NCBI GenBank assembly: GCA_049323915.1 | Contig: JBMOPC010000045.1 | Location: 43,687 to 107,686 of the forward strand | DNA: 64,000 bases | Origin: BRHc4a sp049323915 | GTDB taxonomy: Bacteria; Bacillota; Desulfotomaculia; Desulfotomaculales; Desulfocucumaceae | Reading direction: 5' to 3' | Part shown: in pieces, positions 22,490 to 30,453 of the stretch | Numbering within the stretch: the first letter of the stretch is position 1 | Layout: each line of letters opens with the position of its first letter | The notes under the pieces: model-generated | What the model saw: only the letters and a program-made list of their open reading frames with translations | Told to the model about the DNA's origin: nothing | Databases searched by the model: none | Position numbers and translations under genes: made by a program

Positions 22490-23158
22490 TTGACACCGGA
22501 AAGGGAACAGGAACTTTTAAAAGCGCTGGCGGACGGAGTGGTGAATTACGACGAGGAGGGTATTGTACAGACGGTAAATACTGCTCTGGCGGAAAGTATC
22601 AACCCGCATAAAGCTGTATTTGACGGGCTTGTTGTAGGTATGCAGGAGGTCGGCAGGCTTTATGAGGAGCAGGAGTACTTTGTGCCTGAGCTTTTGATGT
22701 GTGCCGACGCCATGTACGCAGGGCTGGATATTTTACGCCCCCTGCTCAAGAAAGGCGACGGAGGCGAGTCAAAGGCCAGGGGCCAGGTGGTAATGGGCGT
22801 TGTGCAGGGTGACGTGCATGACATAGGCAAAAACATTGTAAAGATGATGTTTGACGCCGCCGGATTTACAGTGTACGACCTGGGCCGTGACGTGCCCCTG
22901 GAGGCCTTTGTGGAGGAACAGCTTAAAACGGATTCCGAGATAGTTGCTCTTTCGGCAATGATGACAACCACCATGGTAGGGATGAAAGAAATCATAAAAA
23001 GGATAAAGGAAAAGAACCCCAAGGCCAAGATCATGATCGGCGGGGCCCCGGTGACCGAGGAAATCGCCGCCAAGTGGGGAGCCGACGGCTACGCCAAGGA
23101 CGCCAACAATGCGCTCAAGGACGCCATTAATATGATCAGCTCACTTAGAAGTCTCTAA
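22490..23158 (+). CDS. Corrinoid methyl-carrier protein (MtbC/MtaC-like)
   Basis: 222 residues with an N-terminal helical cap (about 1-90) and a C-terminal B12-binding Rossmann domain carrying GDVHDIGKNIVKMMF; His110 is the lower axial cobalt ligand. ALSAMMTTTM and IGGAPVTEEIAAKWGADGY complete the family pattern. It is close to the minus-strand protein at 13265 over its whole length. The start is TTG at 22490 with AAAGGGGATG upstream. It is the likely methyl carrier for the MtrH-like and MtaA-like enzymes downstream and is kept active by the RACo-type protein next to it. Confidence 0.95.
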   Translation: MTPEREQELLKALADGVVNYDEEGIVQTVNTALAESINPHKAVFDGLVVGMQEVGRLYEEQEYFVPELLMCADAMYAGLDILRPLLKKGDGGESKARGQVVMGVVQGDVHDIGKNIVKMMFDAAGFTVYDLGRDVPLEAFVEEQLKTDSEIVALSAMMTTTMVGMKEIIKRIKEKNPKAKIMIGGAPVTEEIAAKWGADGYAKDANNALKDAINMISSLRSL

Positions 23159-23185
23159 ATCATCGCTTAGGTTGAGGAAATATCT

Positions 23186-23204
23186 TGCCCCCTTTTAGGG
23201 GGCA
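23186..23204 (+). terminator. Hairpin after the corrinoid gene
   Basis: TGCCCCC and GGGGGCA form a 7-bp stem around TTTTA. The following bases have only a short T run, so it may be a partial terminator or attenuator that raises corrinoid-protein output relative to the activator. Confidence 0.5.
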
Positions 23205-23306
23205 GGAGATTTCTTTGAAAAATTATAATAAAAGAGTATTGCAGTCTGTTATTTAGCAAAAGTGTATTTGGCTTTCACAAAATAACAGGACACAAGGAGG
23301 TTTAGC

Positions 23307-25265
23307 ATGTCGTACCAGGTAATATTTCAGCCATCCGGAAGGAGGGGGCGTGTAGAGGAGGGAAAGACCCTGCTGGAAGCCTCCAGAGAGCTGGGCGTCG
23401 ATATTGAGGCGATATGCGGCGGAGCTAAAAAGTGCGGTAAATGCAAGATAAAGCTGGAAGATGGGTTTTTTGAGAAATTTAATATAGATTCCAGTATGTC
23501 TAACCTCTCTCCCCTGCAGGAGGAGGAAAAGCCCTTCCTGACCGAGGAAATGATAAAAGATAATTACCGCCTGGCCTGCATAGCGAAGATCCAGGGAGAC
23601 GTGCTGGTGTTTGTGCCGGAGGAGGCCCGGGGCGCAAAGCAGGTGGTGCTGGAGCACGGAAAGGAGCGCACCTACAACCTGGACCCTGCCGTGAGCAAGT
23701 ACTATCTGGAGATGGAGCCTGCCACCCTGGAGGACCACAGGGGGGACTACGAACGGATAAGGGAGGCCCTGCATGAGAAATACCAACTGCCGGCCGACCT
23801 GGGGATAGACTATTTTGTGCTGTTGGATTTGCCGAACGTCGTCAGGGAGGGCAACTGGAGCGTAACCGTCACCGTCTGGAATGACAGGGAGATCATCCGT
23901 GTGGAGCCCGGGCTGGCGGAAAGATGTGTCGGACTGGCCATAGACATAGGGACCACCACAGTGGCGGCCTACCTCTGCGATCTGAGGACCGGGGAGGTGC
24001 TGGTGACCGATTCCATGATGAACCCGCAGGTCCGCTACGGGGAAGACGTGCTGTCCAGGATAACCTACCACATGATGAACGATGACGGGCTGGAAAAGCT
24101 TCGCAACGCAATTATCGGCGGGGTCAACACACTGGCGGACAGGATGGCCAAGAAGATAGATCTTCATTACACCGATATAATGGAAGTGACACTGGTTTTC
24201 AACACTGTGATGCAGCATATAGCCCTGGGCATCGACCCAAAATACGTTGGCAGGTCGCCCTTTACCGCCGGGGTGAAAAGCTCGCTGGACATCAAGGCAA
24301 GAGACCTGGGCATAAAGGTAAACAAGTGCGCCAATGTACATACTTTGCCGGTGGAGGCCGGGTTTGTGGGGCCCGACAACGTCAGTGTGCTGATAGCCGA
24401 GGAACCTTACAAGCAGACCGAAAAAGTGCGGCTGATCATCGACATAGGCACCAACGGGGAAATCGATGTGGGCAACGGCATAAGGCTTATGTGCACCTCC
24501 TGCGCAACCGGACCCGCCTTGGAAGGTGCGCAGATCAAGTTTGGAATGAGGGCGGCGCCAGGGGCCATAGAGAGGATAAGAATAAATCCGGAAACACTGG
24601 AGCCTACATATAAAGTAATCGGCAAGGAACAGTGGTACCCCGGGATTGAAAAAACCGGCGCCAGGGGGATTTGCGGGTCGGCCATCATCGATATTATCGC
24701 CGAACTTTTCCGGACGGGGATTATCAACAAAAGCGGCCGGTTCAACATAAAGCAGCTTGAGGGAAGATTCAGCAGGGTCCGCAAGGGAGAGGACGGAAGG
24801 CCGGAGTACGTTATTGCCTGGGCGGGAGAGACCTCCATAGGCAAGGACATAACCATCACCCAGGGTGACGTCAGGGCGGTACAGTTGGCCAAGGCCGCGC
24901 TGTACTGCGGGGCCGAGTACCTTATGGAGAAATACGGTGTGGGCAAAGTGGACTCGGTGACGCTGGCCGGAGCCTTCGGCAGCTATATAGACCGCGAAAG
25001 CGCCCTGGTGATGGGTATGTTCCCGGACTGCGAGCTGGAGAAGGTTCAGGCGGTGGGGAACGCCGCCGGCGATGGAGCCAAGCTGGCGCTTTTAGACAGG
25101 GGGAAACGCAGTGAAGCCGCGGAAATCGCCAGAAAGGTGGAATTTGTGGAGACTGCGGTGGAGGCCGATTTCCAGGACAGGTTCGCCCTGGCCATGGCCT
25201 TCCCGCATGCCACCCATAAGTTCCCCAGCATCCAGCATATACTGGACCGGATTCCCAAGTGGTAA
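23307..25265 (+). CDS. Reductive activator of corrinoid proteins (RACo/RamA-like)
   Basis: This enzyme uses ATP to reduce inactive Co(II) corrinoid to Co(I). The 652-residue protein starts with a plant-type [2Fe-2S] ferredoxin domain (CGGAKKCGKCKIK near residues 38-50, with the last Cys in RLACIAKI near 92). A linker follows, then the ASKHA-type ATPase region of DUF4445 (AIDIGTTTVAAYLCDL near 211, IIDIGTNGEIDVGNG near 378, ITQGDVRAVQLAKAAL and VTLAGAFGSYID near 520-560). This is the CO dehydrogenase/methyltransferase-type activator with 2Fe-2S, not the 2x[4Fe-4S] RamA of methanogens. An AGGAGG site precedes the ATG. Confidence 0.93.
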   Translation: MSYQVIFQPSGRRGRVEEGKTLLEASRELGVDIEAICGGAKKCGKCKIKLEDGFFEKFNIDSSMSNLSPLQEEEKPFLTEEMIKDNYRLACIAKIQGDVLVFVPEEARGAKQVVLEHGKERTYNLDPAVSKYYLEMEPATLEDHRGDYERIREALHEKYQLPADLGIDYFVLLDLPNVVREGNWSVTVTVWNDREIIRVEPGLAERCVGLAIDIGTTTVAAYLCDLRTGEVLVTDSMMNPQVRYGEDVLSRITYHMMNDDGLEKLRNAIIGGVNTLADRMAKKIDLHYTDIMEVTLVFNTVMQHIALGIDPKYVGRSPFTAGVKSSLDIKARDLGIKVNKCANVHTLPVEAGFVGPDNVSVLIAEEPYKQTEKVRLIIDIGTNGEIDVGNGIRLMCTSCATGPALEGAQIKFGMRAAPGAIERIRINPETLEPTYKVIGKEQWYPGIEKTGARGICGSAIIDIIAELFRTGIINKSGRFNIKQLEGRFSRVRKGEDGRPEYVIAWAGETSIGKDITITQGDVRAVQLAKAALYCGAEYLMEKYGVGKVDSVTLAGAFGSYIDRESALVMGMFPDCELEKVQAVGNAAGDGAKLALLDRGKRSEAAEIARKVEFVETAVEADFQDRFALAMAFPHATHKFPSIQHILDRIPKW

Positions 25266-25293
25266 TTCAAATATGAAAGGAAGTGCTTTATAA

Positions 25294-26238
25294 ATGCTCG
25301 CCTTATCCCGAGAGCAGAAGGTGTTTCAGCTTGGTCAATGGAAAATCGGGGGTCAGCCCGGCAACAACCCTGCGCTTTTGATAGCTTCCATGTTTCACAA
25401 CGGGGACCGCATACTGGAGAGCAGGAAGGAAAGGAAGTTCGATCAGGTCAAGGCTACGGAGTACGTGAAAAAAATGGAGGAACTTTCGGACCAGACGGGG
25501 GTGCCGGCCCTGGTGGCCATGGTGGCCAACTCCGTGGATGAAATGAAAAACTATGTGGATTTCTTTACCAGTATAAGCGACCGCCCCTTCGGCATCGATA
25601 TGTGGGTTGAGAAAAACCGCATCCTGGCAGCAGAATACTGCTGCCAGAAGGGACTGCAAGACAGGCTGCTTTATAATAGCATCACCCCCTGGGACAAGGA
25701 CATCCCGGAACAGGTCAAATTGCTCAGGGAAATGGGTGTCAAGCATGTGGTGCTGCAGGCGTACAACCAGGAGGACCCGTCTCCCAAGGGACGGGTCACC
25801 GGGCTGAGTAAAATGCTGGAAGAGATTGGTGAGGACACCTTCCAGACAGTTCTGGTGGACACCTCGGTGATGAATTTGCCCTCCACCTCCTTCTCCTGCA
25901 TCGCCAGCAAGCTGGTTAAGGAGGAATTCGGCTACCCATGCGGTGTTGCTTCGTCAAACGGCACTTACATGTGGAAGGAAGCCCGTGAGATGTGGGGATC
26001 AGACGGATTCACAGCCATGAACGCCACCGGTCAGGGCCTGGCCGCCTTTTTCTGGTCTGACTTGCTCTTCACAGGACCCATTGTCAATATACCCAAGATA
26101 ATGCCTGCGGTAACCACCGCCAGCCTTATGCTGGCCACCATGGTCTATTACGAGACCGGTAAGCTGCCTGAAAACGAAAAGCACCCGCTTTACAAGTTCT
26201 TCGGTGATTTCGCCAAGACTTTGGGCGAACAGAAATAG
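25294..26238 (+). CDS. MtrH-family methyltransferase (methyl-corrinoid:tetrahydrofolate type)
   Basis: 314 residues, related to subunit H of tetrahydromethanopterin S-methyltransferase and to bacterial homologues such as MtgA that pass methyl groups to tetrahydrofolate. The N-terminal QLGQWKIGGQPGNNPALLIASMF and the ASSNGTYMWKEAREMW and MNATGQGLAAFFWSD segments are family features. It has a TIM-barrel length and no membrane segments. It would connect the corrinoid protein to the folate pool and so to the Wood-Ljungdahl pathway (inference). AAAGGAAG lies upstream, and the gene follows RACo closely. Confidence 0.88.
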   Translation: MLALSREQKVFQLGQWKIGGQPGNNPALLIASMFHNGDRILESRKERKFDQVKATEYVKKMEELSDQTGVPALVAMVANSVDEMKNYVDFFTSISDRPFGIDMWVEKNRILAAEYCCQKGLQDRLLYNSITPWDKDIPEQVKLLREMGVKHVVLQAYNQEDPSPKGRVTGLSKMLEEIGEDTFQTVLVDTSVMNLPSTSFSCIASKLVKEEFGYPCGVASSNGTYMWKEAREMWGSDGFTAMNATGQGLAAFFWSDLLFTGPIVNIPKIMPAVTTASLMLATMVYYETGKLPENEKHPLYKFFGDFAKTLGEQK

Positions 26239-26342
26239 CTGTCAGCCGTTACCTGAAAGTTTTTAAAAGAAGTGGGGTGTAAGAAGAACCCGGGGGTCAG
26301 GATAGAGTAAATACGGATTAACATAAAGGAGATGATCTTATA

Positions 26343-27389
26343 ATGAATCCCAGAGAAAGAGTGCTCAGTCTTTTTGCCAACAAGGATGCGGACAGGATAC
26401 CCTGTTTCAGCGGTATGGGCAACATTCTGACCGCCAGCCTGGTGGAATATGGCTACAAGTTTCCCCATGTCAACAAAGACCCGGAGAAGATGGCCAAAAC
26501 AGCCGCCTTCACATACAAGTCCACCGGCTATGAATGCGGCGTAGTTCCCTACGATATGTGCATCGACGCCGAGGCTCTTGGCTGCATAATGAATAATTAT
26601 GAAGACGTTAACCAATTGCTGTACCCGACAATTAAGGAAAAAATCATTCACTCCCAGGAAGATATGCTTAAAGTCAAAATTCCCGACAAGGTGTGGGAAA
26701 AAGGCCGCTACCCCGTGGTTATCGAGGCCTTAAGGCTGCTTAAGGCCGACATAGGCGACGAGGTGGCCATCGGGTCGTGGATGTTGGGACCCTTTACCCT
26801 TGCCGGACAGCTTATGGACCTTAATGACCTGTTCAAGCTGGTATTCAAAAAGCCGGACCTGGTTAACGGCCTGCTGGAAACCCTTACTGAACTGGTCATC
26901 ACCATGTCTTTGAAATTCCGCGAAGCGGGGGCTGATTACATTTGTATCCGGGAGATGGGAGCCACCACCGACGTCCTGAGCCCGCGGAACTTCAAACAGT
27001 GTATTGACCCGCACCTGCAGAGCATTTTTGCTAATATCGGCTCACCAAATGTACTGCATATATGCGGCAGTTCCAACATCATTATGAAGAACATGCTGGC
27101 CAGCGGCGCCGACGCCATCAGTGTGGAAACAAAGAACGACCTGGCGAAGAGCCGTGAAGACATAGGATACGACCCGCTTCTGTTAGGGCACATCGACGCA
27201 TACGGCGTACTGGTGCTTGGTACTCCGGAAGTTGTGGAACAGGCCACGATGAAGAGCATCGAAGGCAGTGTGGACGCGGTGTGGCCCGGCTGCGACATCT
27301 GGCCGGAGGCCCCGGTGGCCAATGTTAAGGCAATGGTTGACACCGTTAAGAAATACGGGGCTTCAAAATGGGTGCGTAAAAACAGATAG
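26343..27389 (+). CDS. MtaA/UroD-family corrinoid methyltransferase, Cys form
   Basis: 348 residues and the Cys-containing paralogue of the selenoprotein at 15797. The zinc triad of MtaA/MtbA is complete: His239 and Cys241 in VLHICGSS and Cys317 in WPGCDIWP, with a 76-residue gap that matches the methanogen enzymes. GSWMLGPFTLAGQLM and ETKNDLAKSREDIG are typical of the UroD-like barrel. AAGGAGATG lies upstream of the ATG. The paired Sec and Cys versions in one locus suggest two methyl acceptors or donors, or a division between demethylation and remethylation (inference). Confidence 0.93.
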   Translation: MNPRERVLSLFANKDADRIPCFSGMGNILTASLVEYGYKFPHVNKDPEKMAKTAAFTYKSTGYECGVVPYDMCIDAEALGCIMNNYEDVNQLLYPTIKEKIIHSQEDMLKVKIPDKVWEKGRYPVVIEALRLLKADIGDEVAIGSWMLGPFTLAGQLMDLNDLFKLVFKKPDLVNGLLETLTELVITMSLKFREAGADYICIREMGATTDVLSPRNFKQCIDPHLQSIFANIGSPNVLHICGSSNIIMKNMLASGADAISVETKNDLAKSREDIGYDPLLLGHIDAYGVLVLGTPEVVEQATMKSIEGSVDAVWPGCDIWPEAPVANVKAMVDTVKKYGASKWVRKNR

Positions 27390-27498
27390 TCTTTTGATTC
27401 CCGATTGAGCCTGGGAAAAAAGCTTGTTATAACAGCTGAGACATAATAATATACTCTTAGACAAAAACCAGGTACACAATGGGGAGGAGAACCGCCAG

Positions 27499-27822
27499 AT
27501 GGCCAAGGCCAAAGTTTTTGCCGGAGCCTGTGGGTTCACGTCAGTGGTTAAGGTTGTAAAAATAGATAAAATGAAGGTCAAGGTCCATGTCATCAGTGCT
27601 TGTCAGGATGTGCGCAAGCTTAACGAGGATTTCGCCGAGGTGGACTGCTCAAAAGGGGTTTTTGGGCCTATGGTGGACTCATATATTTACAAAGCTGCCA
27701 GTGCCAGGCTCAAAAACTCCGACTGCCCCGTACCGTGCGCCATAATAAAAGCAATTCAGGTGGAATTGGGCGGTGCAGTGCCCAAGGACGTGACGATAAA
27801 AATCACAAAAGATGACGGTTAG
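27499..27822 (+). CDS. Small conserved Cys-containing protein of methyltransferase loci
   Basis: 107 residues of unknown function. A GACGFTSVVKV start, a central HVISACQDVRKL, an AEVDCSKGVFGP segment and an SDCPVPCAIIKAIQVELG stretch are conserved with the paralogue at 28568, including ACGFT/ICGFT, a DC/AC after the third strand, CxVP and a closing VPKDVTI/LPKDSYI. Such small proteins are known to me only as neighbours of corrinoid methyltransferases (a DUF6951-type family, recalled and not checked). The pair brackets the Fe-S protein. Metal or methyl handling through its five cysteines is a guess. Confidence 0.7.
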   Translation: MAKAKVFAGACGFTSVVKVVKIDKMKVKVHVISACQDVRKLNEDFAEVDCSKGVFGPMVDSYIYKAASARLKNSDCPVPCAIIKAIQVELGGAVPKDVTIKITKDDG

Positions 27823-27850
27823 AATAAAATCCTGCTCTTAGGCCGGTGTA

Positions 27851-28555
27851 ATGATGGAAAAGGTTAGTGCCAGGGTTATCACCACCGAAAGTCTCAAGAG
27901 AAGAATACTGGAATTCGGCGCTACCCTGGTTGGCTTCGGAGATGTCAGCGTGGGCCTTGCGCCGGAATTGAAATACCTGTCCCGGGCCATATCCATAGCC
28001 GTAAGGCACCACCCGGTTGAAATAATCAAGACACCCAGGGTGGTTGCTTATTCCAATCAACTGACAGCAATTGATAAGAAGCTGGAAGAGATACAAAAAA
28101 CTGTGGTTTGCTTGATGAGGGAACAGGGATACAAGTGCCTGGCCATTCCTCCCGATTCCCTTAGATCCGACAATCGATTCATAGCGAGGCTTTATCCGCT
28201 GTTTCCCCACAAGACAGCCGCCACGTGCTCCGGGCTGGGCTGGATTGGCAAAAGTGGGCTGCTGGTCAATGAAGAATACGGCCCCCGCCTCAGTTGGGCG
28301 ACGGTTTTAACCAACGCTCCCCTGGAAGTTTCGCAGGAACCTTACTATTCAAGCAACTGCGGCAGCTGCAAAAACTGTGTAAAAATCTGCCCGGTGAAGG
28401 CAATTGAAGACAGACTGTGGGTGAGGGGGAAAAGCAAGCATGGAATCAACTATGATCGATGTAGCCAACACTTGGAAAGAAACAAAAAAGTTTTAGGAAA
28501 GGCTGTCTGTGGTCTGTGCATAATCGTCTGTCCCAAAGGACGGGATAATTGCTGA
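27851..28555 (+). CDS. QueG-like protein with two [4Fe-4S] clusters
   Basis: 234 residues. The C-terminal half has a double-cluster domain: CGSCKNCVKICPVKAI near residue 174, then CSQH and CGLCIIVCPKG near residue 220. The N-terminal half (ITTESLKRRILEFGATLVGFGDVS, AISIAVRHHP, GLGWIGKSGLLVNEEYGPRL) resembles the cobalamin-binding fold of epoxyqueuosine reductase. At 234 residues it is much shorter than true QueG (about 380), so it is more likely an electron donor or corrinoid reductase for this locus than a tRNA-modification enzyme. It starts 28 bases after the previous gene. Confidence 0.8.
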   Translation: MMEKVSARVITTESLKRRILEFGATLVGFGDVSVGLAPELKYLSRAISIAVRHHPVEIIKTPRVVAYSNQLTAIDKKLEEIQKTVVCLMREQGYKCLAIPPDSLRSDNRFIARLYPLFPHKTAATCSGLGWIGKSGLLVNEEYGPRLSWATVLTNAPLEVSQEPYYSSNCGSCKNCVKICPVKAIEDRLWVRGKSKHGINYDRCSQHLERNKKVLGKAVCGLCIIVCPKGRDNC

Positions 28556-28567
28556 GGGGGCTTCCAT

Positions 28568-28882
28568 GTGGCTATGGTGGAAATAAACTCCGGAATATGC
28601 GGTTTTACAACTAGGGTAAATGTGAGAAAGACAGACCAGAGAACTGTTGAGGTGTTGATCGAAACAGACTGTCCCAATATAAAGAAGGTTACCGGTGGGA
28701 AAAAAGCATTCAAGCCCTTGCGAGAGCTGTTTTGTAAGCTGCATGAAACAGAAACCTACATTGCCCTTTTAAATGGTGTTTCACACCCGGCCTGTCTTGT
28801 GCCGGCGGGTGTGCTGAAGGGAATAGAGGTGGAATCCGGCCTGGCGCTGCCCAAGGATAGTTATATCAGGGTGGTCCCTTAA
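28568..28882 (+). CDS. Small conserved Cys-containing protein, paralogue of 27499
   Basis: 104 residues: EINSGICGFTTRVNV, VLIETDCPNIKKV, VSHPACLVPAGVLKGIEVESGLALPKDSYIRV. It aligns along its length with the protein at 27499. It starts 12 bases after the Fe-S gene (GTG 28568, or ATG 28574; GAGGGGG upstream), closing the transcription unit ahead of a strong terminator. The function is not known. Confidence 0.7.
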   Translation: MAMVEINSGICGFTTRVNVRKTDQRTVEVLIETDCPNIKKVTGGKKAFKPLRELFCKLHETETYIALLNGVSHPACLVPAGVLKGIEVESGLALPKDSYIRVVP

Positions 28883-28896
28883 ACTTTAATAATATG

Positions 28897-28940
28897 GAGG
28901 TCCGGGATAGTACAGACGCACCCGGACCTCTTGATTTTTA
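28897..28940 (+). terminator. Strong terminator closing the methyltransferase locus
   Basis: GAGGTCCGGG and CCCGGACCTC form a perfect 10-bp stem with a 14-base loop, followed by TTGATTTTTATT. Confidence 0.85.
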
Positions 28941-29048
28941 TTATATCTGGACAGAAAGGAAAAACAAATGTCGAGTAGAAATTTAACATCAATCGGGTGC
29001 CAATAAAAAACAAAGCCCGAAATTTTACTGCCGGAAAGCTGAGGACAG

Positions 29049-30131
29049 ATGACTAAAACAATTGCTTCACACGGGGGAAACCTGGCCAGGGCGGCCAGGG
29101 AATACGGCATAGAGGAAAAGGATTTTATAGATTTCAGCGCCAGCATCAACCCCCTGGGGCCCTCCCCCGGGGTATTCAGGGCCATAACCGAAGAGCTGTG
29201 GAGGATAAGGCATTACCCGGACCCTGAGTGCGGACGCCTGCCGGAAATGCTGGCCCGGCACCTGGGGGTGGAAAAGGGTAATATTGTTTTGGGAAACGGA
29301 GGGGCCGAGCTGATATATATACTTCCCGCCGCACTGAAAATAAAAAGGGCGCTGGTGGCGGCGCCAACTTTCAGTGAGTACGCCGAGGCTGTAACGGCCT
29401 CGGGAGGGGAAGTTGAATACTTTGCCTATGGCCGGGATATTAAAGAGATTATAGAATATCTGCCGGGAAAAGACGCGGTTTTTATATGCAACCCCAACAA
29501 CCCCACCGGCAGGGTGATTGACCGGGCATCCCTTATTGCTGTGGTAGACGCCGCGGAGAAGTCGGGGGCCTTTGCCGTAGTTGACGAGGCCTTTATGGAC
29601 TTCGTGGAGGACAGGGAGGTAATAAGCGTTATGGGTGAGGCCTGCAGCCGTTCCCGCCTGGTGGTGCTGTATTCCATGACAAAGTTCTTCGGCATACCGG
29701 GGCTGAGGCTTGGAGCTGCGGTGGCAAATGCCGAAATAACAAGGCTGCTTAAAAAGTCTAAGGATCCCTGGAGCGTCAATACACTGGCCGCTGTTGCCGG
29801 CGAGGCCGCCCTAAAGGATAAAAGGCACATGGAAGAAACACTGAAGGTGGTCAGGGAGGAGCGGTTGCACCTGCAACACGGGCTCTCATCCCTGCCCGGC
29901 GTCAGACCTTACCAGTCGGCAGCCAATTTTTTGCTGGTAGACATTTCTGAAACAAGGCTTACCCCGGCGGAAATGGTGGAAAGGCTGGGCAGGATGGGGG
30001 TTCTGGTCAGAAACTGCTCAAATTTTACAGGTCTTGACGTGCCGTGCATAAGGGTGGCTGTACGAAACAGGGATGAAAACAACACCCTTATCAACGCCAT
30101 AAAGAAAGCGAGTCAGGGGACGGTTCTCTGA
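29049..30131 (+). CDS. cobD: Threonine-phosphate decarboxylase / histidinol-phosphate aminotransferase family (CobD-like)
   Basis: A PLP enzyme of 360 residues, class I aminotransferase fold. The opening ASHGGNLARAAREYG and DFSASINPLGPSP is the CobD-type N-terminus. FICNPNNPTGRVI, VVDEAFMDFVE and the PLP lysine region YSMTKFFGIPGLRLG (Lys212) follow. CobD makes aminopropanol phosphate for the cobalamin nucleotide loop, which suits the B12-heavy surroundings; a HisC role cannot be excluded. The last residues (SQGTVL) and the stop codon are encoded by a REP-like repeat that has inserted at or replaced the 3' end. Confidence 0.82.
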   Translation: MTKTIASHGGNLARAAREYGIEEKDFIDFSASINPLGPSPGVFRAITEELWRIRHYPDPECGRLPEMLARHLGVEKGNIVLGNGGAELIYILPAALKIKRALVAAPTFSEYAEAVTASGGEVEYFAYGRDIKEIIEYLPGKDAVFICNPNNPTGRVIDRASLIAVVDAAEKSGAFAVVDEAFMDFVEDREVISVMGEACSRSRLVVLYSMTKFFGIPGLRLGAAVANAEITRLLKKSKDPWSVNTLAAVAGEAALKDKRHMEETLKVVREERLHLQHGLSSLPGVRPYQSAANFLLVDISETRLTPAEMVERLGRMGVLVRNCSNFTGLDVPCIRVAVRNRDENNTLINAIKKASQGTVL

Positions 30132-30134
30132 CTC
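30110..30134 (+). repeat. REP-like terminal repeat, left copy
   Basis: This 25-base unit has GAGTCAG/CTGACTC ends able to form a hairpin around GGGACGGTTCT. It is inverted and 23/25 identical relative to the copy at 30289. It overlaps the 3' end of the CobD-like gene. Confidence 0.8.
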
Positions 30135-30453
30135 GCTCCGCCCTTTACACTTCCTGATAAGGTAGATCACCCTTTTATGTACGCAATATAGCTACTCTAC
30201 CGTTATTTGATCGTTCTTAAACTATATTTGCCTTTGCATGGTTATTGTATACTTATTTAACGGCAGACTAAATACCCTGATTTTCGGTGAGTCAAGGAAC
30301 CGTCCCCTGACTCATTTTTTTATGCCAGATTATGCCATGCTGTCCGTATAAAAAATGCAAAAGAAATAAATAATAAGTACATGGCCTGGCCTTCCAGGCA
30401 ATTTTTGTCAGAAAGAGTACATTATTAATTCATCTGCAGGAGGAAGTTTTTGG
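30132..30453 (+). other. Gap containing a MITE/REP-like inverted pair
   Basis: No gene is seen. Between the two 25-base inverted repeats (30110-30134 and 30289-30313) lie about 150 AT-rich bases with no open frame of note. The whole 204-base unit looks like a non-autonomous element or a REP doublet. The stretch 30314-30453 holds a T run just after the right copy and the GGAGG ribosome site of the next gene. Confidence 0.6.
30289..30313 (-). repeat. REP-like terminal repeat, right copy
   Basis: The reverse complement of this unit matches the left copy at 23 of 25 bases. It is followed by ATTTTTTT, so the hairpin may also act as a terminator. Confidence 0.8.

Noticed and set aside
25294..26238. 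Pyrrolysine-type (TAG) methylamine methyltransferase
   Set aside because: The frame has no internal TAG and the sequence matches the MtrH family, not MttB/MtbB/MtmB.
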